A stretch of DNA of 64,000 bases from Vespa crabro (lineage: Eukaryota; Arthropoda; Insecta; Hymenoptera; Vespidae), in the NCBI RefSeq assembly GCF_910589235.1, contig NC_060964.1:5056992-5120991 (forward strand), read 5' to 3'. Position 1 is the stretch's first letter. Each line of letters opens with the position of its first letter. The notes under the pieces are model-generated. The model was not told where the DNA came from. It saw only the letters and a list, made by a program, of their open reading frames with translations, and made no database searches. Of this stretch, positions 33,904 to 44,868 are shown one piece after another. A program made the position numbers and the translations under genes.

Positions 33904-34307
33904 CCGATCATATTTTTACATGTCATCCAGCAGGATGCCGAATTTTGTCCATCCTGTCCGTTCAAATAATTTTTCGAGCGTTATGAGCCCTCGAAGGGCA
34001 CATTTAATGAAAATCACGATCTTTATGGATACCTTCGCGTCTCATATTCTCAATGTAACGCCTGATTCAAGATCGGAGATATGTTTTTAATAAGTTGCGA
34101 GAGAATACACGAGTGGCGGCACAGAGTTAGGTATTGCCAGTTAAATAACGGTTTCATGGTCGAGTCGATTAATATTTCAACGAGCACGGTAACGACACAC
34201 GATTTGCCCTCTCTTTTTCTTTCAGAGAGGAGAAGAGCCAAGTCCATTCACGATGCAAAGTATTCCCTGATGTCTGCTTTCGAGATCGTTCCGAGGGTGC
34301 AGGAGCG

Positions 34308-34310
<3 letters not shown>

Positions 34311-34368
<58 letters not shown>

Positions 34369-34370
34369 GA
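34311..34370 (+). repeat. (GA)26 microsatellite
   Basis: Pure GA to 34362, purine tail. Confidence 0.95.
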
Positions 34371-34559
34371 TAGAATGAGAAGGGGGAGGAAGAAAGTGGA
34401 GGGAGAAAGATCTCGGAGGGCCACTGGCTCTTTCGGGATTTGGGCGACAAGATGTTAACAAGTGTGTTCTCCCTCTCTGGCGTTGGTGCCGAGCCGGCCG
34501 GGCCGAGGTGACACGATGTAATCTGAGACAGCCGACTTCGACTTGGACTGGCCCCAGAG

Positions 34560-34561
<2 letters not shown>

Positions 34562-34610
<49 letters not shown>

Positions 34611-34641
34611 TTCTCTATCTATCTCTCTCTTCCTCTCACAC

Positions 34642-34672
<31 letters not shown>

Positions 34673-34701
34673 CTATAGCCGTTTCGAAGGCCATTGCCAG
34701 T

Positions 34702-34732
<31 letters not shown>

Positions 34733-34738
34733 TCTTTT
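34562..34738 (+). repeat. (CT)n, (CTTT)n and (CT)n cluster
   Basis: CT at 34562-34605, CTTT at 34642-34671, CT at 34706-34732. A pyrimidine run ending CTATAG at 34678 is acceptor-like by chance. Confidence 0.95.
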
Positions 34739-34949
34739 CGCAATACGTGCCGAAGAACGAGAAACAGAAAAGGAGAGGAGGACCGACTTGTCCGTCTCTC
34801 ACGCGCGACAGGACAGGCCGAGGGACAAAAGAGCAAAATGGTAACGCGGCGTTCCTCTCGCGGAAGAATTTGCGTGCAATTTGTGCGCGTTCAGGAATCC
34901 CCAGGATTCGCGGCGAAAAGCCATTCTGTTGGAGCGGCGTTAAAACGAG

Positions 34950-34950
<1 letters not shown>

Positions 34951-34992
<42 letters not shown>

Positions 34993-35030
34993 AGAGGGGA
35001 GAAGAAGAAGAAGAAGAGAATGAGAGAGAA
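34951..35030 (+). repeat. (GA)n(GAA)n purine tract
   Basis: GA dinucleotides at 34955-34988 and GAA triplets at about 35000-35018. Confidence 0.95.
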
Positions 35031-35325
35031 CTCGACTTCGATCTCGAACGTCCACTCTTGGTATTTCGTTTCTTCCTTTCGGCAATTTCTTCTAAGACCT
35101 TTAGTATCTATGTAAGTAACGATCATACTTCGCGTGAAACAAGGACGAATGGACTTTACGAATTGGAACGATATTCGTTGGGAGAAAATTTTATTATCCT
35201 TGAAAGGTTAAAGATATCTCGAAATATGAAGAAACAATGAATAGATCAGATTTATTATTTCTATGCCCGAAGGCATATTGCACAAATCTTATTATAATAA
35301 ATAGGTTAGTGAGTTAAAAGCGATT
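35031..35325. other. non-coding
   Basis: Complex to AT-rich sequence; nothing recognised. Confidence 0.5.
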
Positions 35326-35385
35326 AAAAAAAAAAAACAAAAAAAAAAAAAACAAAATAAAAAAAAAAGAACCGAAAAAAATTGG
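35326..35385 (+). repeat. poly-A-rich tract
   Basis: Runs of A separated by single C, T or G. Confidence 0.9.
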
Positions 35386-35499
35386 AGCATAAACTTAATA
35401 ATAGATATATGTAAAATAGAATATAAAGAATATAAAGAAAGAAAATAAAAGTTAGAAATATAAATTATATGAAGGAAATAGAGAAATGTTATGTTATTT

Positions 35500-36100
35500 G
35501 TATTCGATTAAAGCAGGGTAATAGAATAATGGAGGATGGTACACGGTTGGGTAAGCAGCTCTTTGTGGCGAGAGGAGAACTCGAGTGCCAATAAATTTTC
35601 AGTTAGAAGAGAGGAGAGTGTGTCCTAGCGTTAGGAAACGGGGACATAACGTAAAGTGCACCTTTCATTCGTCGTTCTTCGACAATAGACAATGCCGGCA
35701 GATGTGAGATATTTCGTGAGAGACGATGGAGGACGGTGTGGGTAGAGAAACGAAGAATGACGGAAAGCTGGGACGACTACGTTGGTGGATCGTGTAGAAT
35801 GTAGAGAAAAGAGGACGTGCCCATCTGCCCGGCGTCGCAGCCACAGCCACAGTCGTTCCTTACAAGCGAGCAAGCGAACGGGCACCTCGCCGTCTTCGCT
35901 TCGAGGCACGCAGGTACGCGCGTCACGTGACGCGCGAGCCCTTTTTGCTCTCTGAGTTAAATCGTCCAAAGCGAATCGCGGTTTCTTCGGTTTTTCGAAA
36001 ATTACCGCCGGACGCGGAATCCAAGCTGAAAGACTTATTATGTCGGTTACTTGTTTCGCTCGAAGGAGTCAGAATAAAAACCAATTCGCCGACGCTAATA
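35500..36100. other. CpG-rich complex block around the CLEAR palindrome
   Basis: 600 bp nearly free of repeats, CpG-rich at 35820-36020. Minus-strand frames of up to about 110 codons have no recognisable motif. A promoter is possible but no initiator or TATA is convincing. Confidence 0.35.
35917..35936 (+). promoter_or_regulatory. 20-bp perfect palindrome with CLEAR/E-box core
   Basis: CGCGCGTCACGTGACGCGCG is its own reverse complement. Its centre GTCACGTGAC (35922-35931) is the CLEAR/M-box sequence recognised by MiT-family bHLH-zip factors (TFEB/Mitf) and also fits USF-type proteins. The flank at 35820-35950 is CpG-dense and repeat-free, as promoters often are. Binding is inferred from sequence alone. 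Confidence 0.45.
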
Positions 36101-36203
36101 CAGAGTTTTTTTTTTTTTTCCAAATAGCCTCGTTAGGACGAAAATTTGTACTCGTTATCTAGATACTGTTTAGAAATGAGATGAGAAATTATCGTAGAAA
36201 TTC

Positions 36204-36210
<7 letters not shown>

Positions 36211-36244
<34 letters not shown>
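36211..36244 (+). repeat. T34 homopolymer
   Basis: Uninterrupted T run. Confidence 0.97.
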
Positions 36245-36328
36245 CTAGGAGCTTTTAAGATTTTTTATATTAAGAAATGTATTGTATATTGCAAATGAAA
36301 ATTCAAATGCCTATTGAACGTATGAAAA

Positions 36329-36348
36329 ATTCGCTAACGTTAGCGAAT
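36329..36348 (+). other. 20-bp perfect palindrome
   Basis: ATTCGCTAACGTTAGCGAAT is self-complementary over its full length and is not a simple repeat. AACGTT forms the centre. It could be a dimeric factor site or a small cruciform; no known consensus is matched with certainty. Confidence 0.5.
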
Positions 36349-36621
36349 AAAAAATAATACGTGACTGGGTTTTATTTCACGCGTTCGTTCTTCTACGAAA
36401 GATGCGTTCCTTATCTCTTGTGAAAATGAACTCGCGCCGTCATCCGTCTAAGTTCGGATAAGAGAAAAGAGCTATAGATAGACAGGCGGACGTGACGTCA
36501 CTTCTAAAAGAGGATGATCGACAAAAAGATAAAAATGCCGAGAAGAAAGAATACAAGGATCGAATATTAATACTGTTTGTTTAATATAAGCATTTTGAAA
36601 GGTATACGTATGGACAGATTG

Positions 36622-36630
36622 AAAGAGAGA

Positions 36631-36684
<54 letters not shown>

Positions 36685-36695
36685 AATAGAGAAAG
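36622..36695 (+). repeat. (GA)n microsatellite
   Basis: GA dinucleotides with one GATA break. Confidence 0.95.
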
Positions 36696-37759
36696 AACAT
36701 ATGCATGAAAGAAGCCTGAAGACAGCTAAGCAAACATTTCGGACTCCACCACGTTTTTTCTTTCCTCCCACGATATTGTCGGACCGCACGCGTATCTCGT
36801 GCGAAAAATGACGACTAAGTTGTTCGACGAAGGACACGAGGAAGATGCGAAAAGATATATCCGTCCTTGTCGAAAGACGATATCGACCGTTCCGCGTACG
36901 ATTATAAAGGGAGAGTTTACGAGCGGGATTTAACGTCCCTCCATTTCCAAGAGTTTACGACAAATAAGCGGTTCTAAATCATGGGATTTATTATTATTTT
37001 ATATTATACAACGTGTCTGTATTAAATCGTCGTAAACGTATGGCAAGATATCGCGATCACGTCGATTTATTTCATAAATCGTTCGGCTTAGATGTTTTAC
37101 ATCGTTGAATGTAGTACGGACGTAACGTTTTTAAATCGTTCACAAGTCCGATGAGACACGGCAGGATTGTTTTTGTCGGGGGGAGGGGGGGGGGAGGAAA
37201 TGATTTAAAGTTCGAATTTAGTATGGAACGTAATTCAAGCTTCGATTTGCAATAAACAAAGATATAACGTGTGGGGGAAAAAAAAAAGGAAACTGGAAAA
37301 AGAGAAACAACATTATCGATAAAAGTAATGTGATCATCGTTGACACATTTAAATGAGCATCCTCACGAGGTCGGAAGTCGTTCTTTTCTCGTTATCCCCT
37401 CGAATCATTTTCCTCTATCTTTCCTTCGACATTTCGAGGATACTTCTAAACATATCGCATCATTTTTAAATTTCCACCCTCTCCTCGTCGACCTCTTCTC
37501 TCCGTTTCCCTTTTTTCGTTACCACTTAACCCAAATTTCTCGAACAAGAAACGGTTCAAATGCCTGCCAAGCATTTTCACTACTCATCACGATTTTCCAA
37601 TTTGCACTCCTTTCGTCCTTTTCACAGCCTACTTAAATAGTTATGTATGTGTAGGTATATATGTACCTACGTGGATATCCTTGCCTTGTCGATCTACGCG
37701 CATGATTCAGACGTTCCCCTTTTCCTTGCTAACGAGGAACGTCGACGACGTTGCGTGGT
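36696..37759. other. non-coding with a G-rich run
   Basis: G6 and G10 runs separated by A at 37178-37194, and an A-rich run near 37275. Otherwise complex, with no recognisable gene. Confidence 0.5.
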
Positions 37760-37896
37760 AAAGAAAAAAAGAAAGAAAGAAAAGAAAAAAAAGAAAAAAA
37801 AGAAAAAAAAAGAAGAAAAAAAGAAAAAGGAGGAAAGAGAGAAAAAAGAAAAAAGAAAAAAAATGAGAGAAAAAGAAAAGAATAAAGGAAAAGGAC
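37760..37896 (+). repeat. long A-rich purine tract
   Basis: About 135 bases almost entirely A and G. It yields poly-K in one frame. Confidence 0.9.
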
Positions 37897-37970
37897 TCGT
37901 CCCTCATCTCCCCCTTCTCTCTATTTCTACCTCTTTCTCTTTTCTCTCTCTTTCCTCGCGTAAAGCACAA

Positions 37971-37988
37971 CGTGACGTGCACGTCACG
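37971..37988 (+). promoter_or_regulatory. 18-bp perfect palindrome with two TGACG half sites
   Basis: CGTGACGTGCACGTCACG is a perfect dyad containing TGACGTG and its mirror CACGTCA. These resemble CRE and unfolded-protein-response (ATF6/XBP1-type) half sites, joined across a GTGCAC centre. It sits just right of a CT-rich tract. Confidence 0.35.
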
Positions 37989-38098
37989 CGCAGTAATTGA
38001 ATGATTATTGTTAATCGTAAACAGGTAGCAAGTAGAAGCCGTCGACGGTGGTCATTGAAGGGACCAAGAGAGAAGGTGGTTAACTAAAAATCTTCTGG

Positions 38099-38128
38099 TG
38101 GCGCGAGCGCGCGCGCGCGCACGCGCAC
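38099..38128 (+). repeat. (CG)n/(CA) alternating run
   Basis: GCGCG units with CA steps, about 30 bp of purine-pyrimidine alternation able to form Z-DNA. Confidence 0.85.
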
Positions 38129-38189
38129 ATACAACGGCCTCGCGCGTAGCAGCCTGTAATTTTCCTCGACTGGGGTGAGGAGTAAGTCT

Positions 38190-38192
38190 TTT

Positions 38193-38245
<53 letters not shown>

Positions 38246-38413
38246 GTTAGCACAGCACCTCCCGCGAGTCAACGTCGGTCGGTACAAACGTCGCATTAAA
38301 TCGTTACTCGACTCGTAGTTTCAAATTAAAAGCATCATCCTTCGACTGGCGACGAGAAGGATGCGAATAGAAGAGAAAGAGAGAGAAAAGAGAGAGAGAG
38401 AGAGAGAGAGAGG

Positions 38414-38444
<31 letters not shown>
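38190..38444 (+). repeat. opposed (CT)n and (GA)n arrays
   Basis: (CT)n at 38199-38244 faces a GA-rich tract at 38370-38444 across 125 bp. Confidence 0.95.
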
Positions 38445-38449
<5 letters not shown>

Positions 38450-38633
38450 CTCGAGACCTTTTCCCTTTTTGTTACAAGCCCTTATTCGACAAAAAACTTT
38501 GGCTTTTCACTACGATTCCCGAGGACGACGGCGACGACGAAGCCCGTTCTTTCGATCTTTGTCCCGTTTTCTCTTTTCATTCCTCCTTTCGAACGACGTG
38601 TGCGCGTAATAAATGAGTAACGATAGGAAGAAT

Positions 38634-38635
<2 letters not shown>

Positions 38636-38699
<64 letters not shown>

Positions 38700-38911
38700 G
38701 CAGGAATGGCGAGGGAGCTTATCCCGTGGTAAGGTCGTTCGCGTCACGGCAATTGCCTCTTTTCGTTACCGACAGTACCGAATTCTCCGTCAGCAAGCGT
38801 AAAAAGCGAATTTGTCACGTTAAATCATTATCTTCGTTTTAAGATATACCGAAGTCTCGTTAAAAACTCGACCGCGTTGAATGATCGTGCAGATTTTGCG
38901 TACGTTGTCCT

Positions 38912-38951
<40 letters not shown>

Positions 38952-39004
38952 TCTCTTTCTTCCTCTATCTCACTCCACTTCTATTTTTTTTTTTATCTTT
39001 TTTT
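38636..39004 (+). repeat. (GA)n then opposed (CT)n and T-rich tract
   Basis: (GA)n at 38636-38700, complex spacer, (CT)n at 38913-38942 with pyrimidines to 39004. Confidence 0.9.
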
Positions 39005-39319
39005 CCACTTGGCTTGATACGCCTCTTCTTGATACGCCTCCTCGAAAATTCGATTAATCCTCAACGAAACGAGGATACTTTGTTCTTCCGAAGTGTTTGA
39101 CTTTTAACAGAAAGGACGCATATTCTTCCTGAAACGGAGAACGCTTGATATGCCGGAAGAATGAGCAAGAGAGAGAAAGAGAGAGAGAAAAGGATGAGAT
39201 AAACATGAGGCGAATTTGACAACGACTCGGAAGATGCCGAGGTGTTTCTCTTCTCATTAGTGGACATGGGTATGAACTAGGGCTATAGGAGGAGGATGGC
39301 AAGATAAAGAAAAAGATAA

Positions 39320-39320
<1 letters not shown>

Positions 39321-39366
<46 letters not shown>

Positions 39367-39387
39367 GAGAAAGAAAGAAAAAAGAAA
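39321..39387 (+). repeat. (GA)n microsatellite
   Basis: GA dinucleotides with one GGGA break and a GAAA tail. Confidence 0.95.
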
Positions 39388-40224
39388 CGTACGTAGGGGA
39401 AATATATTTAAAGACGGTCCGATGGATCGAGCGCGTCCGTGAAATAGAAAATTACGCACGGACGAGCGAGCGCGCACAATGCGCTGGAGGAACCTGCTTA
39501 TCCTTTCGATTCTTATCTGGAAGGAACGGTAAGAGAAGAGGCGGAGAGAAGAAGATCGTCGCTCGAAGGCAGTTAAACCGCCGGAAGATTTCGAGATCTT
39601 CGTCTTGAAGAGGAACGCGATGCCGAGTTAAGGAACGCGACAACTTTAAAAAGTAAATAAGAGTAAGTAAAACGAAAGAGAGAAATGGAGAGAAAGAAGG
39701 AATGATTCTTTCTCGTCTTCGGTAGCTCAAACAGGTAGTTGGACCTTTTTCCTCTTCTATCTTAAGGATACCTGAGTGCGTTGGCAAACGCACGCGAGTT
39801 GAGTCGCGCAGAAGGGAAGCTCGACTGCTGTCCTATTATAAGAAATAGATCGACTTACATAGGAGGTACGAGAGAGAAAGGCATAGGGAGCGAGAGAAAC
39901 ATGAAAAGAGAACCGATGGTGGTGGCGGCGGCAGCAGCGGATAGAATTCACGATCGAACGGACGAGAACGTCTCGCCCCGTCACAACACGGTGTCACTTC
40001 TCTGTCAAACCGGATTAGGCAAATGCCCGAACGATGCGAGGGACAAGGTTTTCATGCTTGTGGCCGAGCTCGCGCGAGCGCGCACGCTCATGAGATAGCC
40101 TCTCTTGCTTTGGCTCTCCTCTTGTGCCCACGCGATATACCTTTCACCGGTTTGATCTACGCTCGACGATAAATTCCTGAGTAAATATCGATAGTGACAC
40201 CATCCAAGAGAGATCACCGAACGA

Positions 40225-40226
<2 letters not shown>
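39388..40226. other. complex CpG-rich non-coding block
   Basis: No arrays. A plus-strand frame of 105 codons (39781-40098) lacks any recognisable domain. GCTCGCGCGAGC at 40068-40079 is a short palindrome. Confidence 0.45.

Positions 40227-40276
<50 letters not shown>
40227..40276 (+). repeat. (CT)24 microsatellite
   Basis: Pure CT dinucleotides. Confidence 0.97.
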
Positions 40277-40280
<4 letters not shown>

Positions 40281-40583
40281 TGTCTATCCCTACATGACAT
40301 GAAGGAGCAAAGTCGATTTTTCAACGCTACGATCTCAAGTACGGTCTCTCTTCTTATATGGATATTCTATTATAGTCAGTTTACTTCGAATACTTCTTAC
40401 GTGGTGAACACGTCCAATGCGTTTTCCTTTATAACAATATATCGGAACTATGAAGACGAGGTTTCTTAAGGTGACAATGTGAATTCGTTTGATCGATAAA
40501 AGATATAGACCTTTAGAATTTCATTAGAAATTTTTGATCTATTCGTGATTCTCAATGAATTTGATTATTCTTCACTAGAGAAC

Positions 40584-40593
40584 AGAGAAAGAA

Positions 40594-40636
<43 letters not shown>

Positions 40637-40653
40637 AAAAGAGAGAGAGAAAG
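40584..40653 (+). repeat. (GA)n microsatellite
   Basis: GA dinucleotides flanked by mixed purines. Confidence 0.95.
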
Positions 40654-41401
40654 ATAACCTAAGTTTTCAAGTTGTCGCAGATTTATAAGAAATGTCAAGA
40701 TGGAAGTTTTGTTGTGTTGGTGAAGGATCATTTTTGGATCGGATTAATTTGTCTGAATATATCTTTATAATGACAGAATGATCGTATCGATGAAAGGACT
40801 GACTAACATTTTTATCGGGAAGGCTATATCTCGTCGAATCGTTTCTTCGAATTCTTCTAGTTTATTTTCTTTCTTTTCTATCAATGAACTTATTTTATAT
40901 ATTAAGTGACAATCCTCGAGTATCAATAAGATAATACAATCATAAAGCGAGGAAGAGAACGAAGAAAGATATTTACAAGCGCGTGGACATATGACAGAGG
41001 CGTAAGCAGTATTACGTATGTACATACGTAGTTAAATTTAATCGATATCCTAACGGCAATCGCCTAACCGCCGCTCAACGTCGATGCTATCGATGACAAA
41101 TTAAATTCCTTGGCGTTATTAATAGTCTCGTCCACGATAAGGCGTGAAACACGTCTTTCGTGTAAACGAATTAAGACGTCGCGCGTGAACGATGATAGTT
41201 GATTTTTCTGACTAGAACTCGTCGTCCTCCGAAAGCTAAGATAGTACCTTCGTAAACGATGAAAAGGAAAAAAGGAGAAAAAAAAAATGAAAGAAACTAA
41301 AAGGTCGTAAGGGCGTCTTTGTTCGCATAGTTCAAGATACTTTCCCTCTGTAGGTTCTCGGCGTATAGATAAAAAGAAAAGGAAGGTAAAGGGAAAGATA
41401 A
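40654..41401. other. AT-leaning non-coding
   Basis: No arrays except a short A run at 41281; nothing recognised. Confidence 0.55.
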
Positions 41402-41447
41402 GTATATATTTATATATATTTTATATATATGTATACCTACATATATA

Positions 41448-41483
<36 letters not shown>

Positions 41484-41509
41484 GAGAGAAAGAGAGAGAG
41501 AAAGAAAGA
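41402..41509 (+). repeat. TA-rich block, (AT)14 and GA tail
   Basis: Imperfect TA sequence, pure AT at 41451-41478, then GA units. Confidence 0.9.
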
Positions 41510-42377
41510 TGGTGTAACGAGTAGTAGCCGCGTTGAGTACGCTCAACTATGTTTATTACTACCGTTAATTACTTTACAGCCGGTCATTACTGTCGTGGCG
41601 CGGTTATTTCACGAGATAATGTATTACATTGGTCTTTCTCGCGTCACCACGAAGGAGTGTAACCCATGTGCACGAGAATACCGTCACGTGGGCGACGAAA
41701 CAGAATTACGTGATCATAAATTTGGCTGAAATCGGTGAATTTCAGTACTTGAAAATTACTCTTAACTACCTCTCTTTTACGATATAAGTATTCAGACTTT
41801 ACGATAAATATTTGCTACTTCTTATAATCCATATTATTTGTTCAATTTATCGTATGTTCAAATTATACGATTGAAAATGTATTTGCTTTTTTATTTTCTT
41901 ATTTTAAACGAATTAATTCACTAAAATAATGAGAGACTTTTATACGAATGTGTTATTTGACATTTGCAATTTCGTTTCGTGTGACGCGATCGACACGGCC
42001 CAGGTTTTTCTCTCGTTTTATCGGCTACTTTCGATGAATCGAATCAAATGGAACGCGTACATTGAAATGAAATTAAAACAAGAATCGATCGTTCTGTTCT
42101 TGAGAGTCAATGGAAATTCAAAAGGTCGAACTATCTTCAATCGCGGTGAGGGATATATCGACGGAATACGTACACGAAGTTTCGAAGCATGCTCTCACTC
42201 TTTCTCTCTATCTCTATCTTTACCTTCTCGTGCATTTCTCTCCATGGATCGTTTAATTAAATCGCATACATCCTGGCACAAGTAATAGCATGCGAGTCGC
42301 GATACGTGCCAAAGAAAACGGGTAGACGCTGGAAGCGCGTAAGCGTCACGATCCGCGAAATATTCAAGGAAAGATCG

Positions 42378-42380
<3 letters not shown>
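41510..42380. other. non-coding
   Basis: Complex at 41520-41720, AT-rich at 41750-41930. A 118-codon plus-strand frame (41929-42285) shows no recognisable domain. Confidence 0.5.
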
Positions 42381-42423
<43 letters not shown>

Positions 42424-42605
42424 TCTCGGGATATCGATCAACCGCCAAGTTTTTTTTCTACGCTCGATCGATCGACGAAACGAAGAAGGAAAAGAAAAGA
42501 AGAACGAAGGAAGAGATCGACGACGAGTTGGATTCGAAACGCGAGCTTAATTAATTAACGAGGCAATACTTGCTGGATCGAAGCGTAAGAAAAAAGAAGA
42601 TAAAA

Positions 42606-42654
<49 letters not shown>

Positions 42655-42670
42655 AAAGAGAGAGGGAAAA
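42381..42670 (+). repeat. two (GA)n arrays
   Basis: (GA)20 at 42381-42421 and (GA)n at 42610-42648 within a purine tract. Confidence 0.95.
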
Positions 42671-42817
42671 TTCATGCTAACCATCTTTTCGTATACTCAA
42701 CCAACGTTCTTCCCTTTAGTCCGCATTCGCGAGGTCAAGATCTACAATGTGCTAAATTCGGTTAAATGGTTAATTGCTTAATTTCATTTAATACGCCTTC
42801 GATCCGGGCCGGCTACT

Positions 42818-42910
42818 TTCCTTTTTTTCCCTTCCTCGTTTTTTTTTCTCTCTTTTTATCTTTTTTTTCTCTGGTTCTTCTCGAAGCTCGTCCGTCTTTG
42901 TCTTTTTCTT
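42818..42910 (+). repeat. T-rich pyrimidine tract
   Basis: Mostly T and C. Confidence 0.8.
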
Positions 42911-43051
42911 CCTAACTTCTCCATTCTCTACCCCTTCCTCCGAATTGTAGAGGGCTCCGGTTCGGAAGGCCTCGAGGACACGCGAGAGGAGATTCAACGA
43001 GGAGGACACGAGCCCGTGCTCGTTTCCGTTCTGTTCGATACGGCAGCATTC

Positions 43052-43059
43052 AAAAAGAG

Positions 43060-43106
<47 letters not shown>

Positions 43107-43130
43107 AGGAGAAAGAGAAAGAAGAAGGGG
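43052..43130 (+). repeat. (GAAA)12 microsatellite
   Basis: Pure GAAA tetramers to about 43106, then mixed purines. Confidence 0.95.
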
Positions 43131-43257
43131 TCAATGGCCTCGTGACGTCGGAGTTCTCTCTCCGAAGAAAGAAAGAAATCGCGAGCATAATTAGCGAATG
43201 ATTGATCGATGCGTGTCGCCCGAGCTATGCATGCGCGTTGCTGCTTCGGCGTTCTCT

Positions 43258-43300
43258 TTCTTTTTCTCTCTCTCTCTCTCTCTCTCTCTTTTCTCTCCTC
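43258..43300 (+). repeat. (CT)n tract
   Basis: CT dinucleotides in T-rich flanks. Confidence 0.9.
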
Positions 43301-43610
43301 ATTCCACGTCTGAGATCTCTTTTTCTTTTGCCTTAATTTAGTGCCCATCCGCGACGAGCATACGCCCTGAGAAAGGTGCATACGTATGCGTACGATGCAC
43401 CTTTCCACGTACCATTGAACGACGCGACTCGCTTGGATCTTTTTACCAAAGCACCCTTCGATCGGTAGCTGCAGAAAGAGCAAACATTGCGCATAGTCAA
43501 CCGGCGATTATGATCGATTTTCCGCGTGCAAGCACGTTCGTCTCTGCTTTCTTCTCGTTTGGATCAATCGGATCGAAACGTCCAAGCGTACATGCACGCA
43601 CGACTAGAAC

Positions 43611-43675
43611 GGTATGGGACGGTATGGGATGGGATGGGATGGGACGGGACGGAACGAAACGAAACGAAACGGAAC
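43611..43675 (+). repeat. 13-unit pentanucleotide minisatellite
   Basis: Thirteen 5-bp units: GGTAT and GGGAC, then GGGAT, then GGGAC, then GGAAC, then GAAAC. Variants are grouped along the array. Confidence 0.95.
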
Positions 43676-43993
43676 ATTTCCAAGCTTCGTGTGGGAAATT
43701 TCCCGATTCCATCGTTTTATGCGGAACTGCAATTACAATGTGTTCTTATCGCTTGTTGATCGGTGCACAGTTCGGAATAGTTCTTTCTCCTCGAATAAAC
43801 ACGTTGGTGTTATCCCGTTGTTACGGATCGGTAGATAATCGAGCACAAATCGATTTATCCGGTCTACGTGACGATCAAGATCTTCCGGGAAAGAGTCCTC
43901 TCCCTTCCTTTCCTTTCTCTTCGTTTTCGCCTTTCCTCTAACAGCGGACGCGTTAATAGAGGAAAGAGCGTATGGCCAGAGGGCTTGATATTC

Positions 43994-44009
43994 TTGATCG
44001 ATCGATCAA
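43994..44009 (+). other. 16-bp perfect palindrome
   Basis: TTGATCGATCGATCAA is self-complementary and shares the ATCGAT/TTGAT vocabulary of the palindrome at 55225. It may derive from a short (GATC)n run. Confidence 0.4.
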
Positions 44010-44868
44010 TCGATCACTGCGATAGATCGTTCGCGCCTCGTCGATCTCAATGACCTTCCGCGATCCCACGAACGTTCAAGGTAATTTGATTCCAATTTAT
44101 TCTCTTAGTGTGATATGTTGTTGCCTCTCACCGTGGCACAATCATTCGTAGAAGTATTTTCATTTTTACCTTATGAGAAAAGAGAAAGCGAAATAACAAT
44201 CGAATTAAAGAAAATAACATCGGTAGTCTCGCGCCCTTTCGAAGATGTACGTGATGAGGAATTTCGAGAAGTTGGAAAAGAATATGGTAAAGAGTGAAAC
44301 AACTTTAAATAATAATAATGCTAGAGAACGAAGAGAATGGTATATCCTACGAAAGATGATCGTCCTTCGGATAAAAGTCGATAAAGATACGGATTACCGG
44401 CGCTGAAGAGACCCGTAAAGTGCCACTGAGACCGGACCGGACCGAACCACTTCGTTTTACGACTCTGTTTTGAATTTCGCGCGCGCGCACGGATCCTGTA
44501 AATTTCCGCTCGAGTACGATGTTAGTATCCGCTTTTAGTCGTACTGAACTACAAGAATCTCCCATTCCTTTTCGATCTCATGTAAAGGGGAAATTATATG
44601 ATGGCGTTAAACGAGAGATCGTTCAGCTTCTGGGATTTTTATTGATTCGATGCGGGATTAATGTCCCTGCTCTTCTTTCGCCTTTTTTTTTTTTCATGAC
44701 GACCAAATCGTTAGATCGTCGTGCGTACGTCAACGGCACCACGGATATTTTACAAATTGAGATTGAACGAAACCATCAGCTCGAATACGAGATAATTTTT
44801 ACATACGTCAATTATAGTAGATTCGTTTATTGAAATAAGCATAACTTTCTTGGCTATTAGTTTCCTCT

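Noticed and set aside
34455..35126. 223-codon minus and 190-codon plus frames over the same DNA
   Set aside because: Both cross three CT/GA arrays and are mostly SLSLSL or ERERER. Opposing open frames follow from the stop-free GA repeat.
42788..43483. 231-codon minus-strand frame, the longest here
   Set aside because: Crosses (GAAA)n, CT and T-rich tracts. The remaining residues match nothing recognisable.
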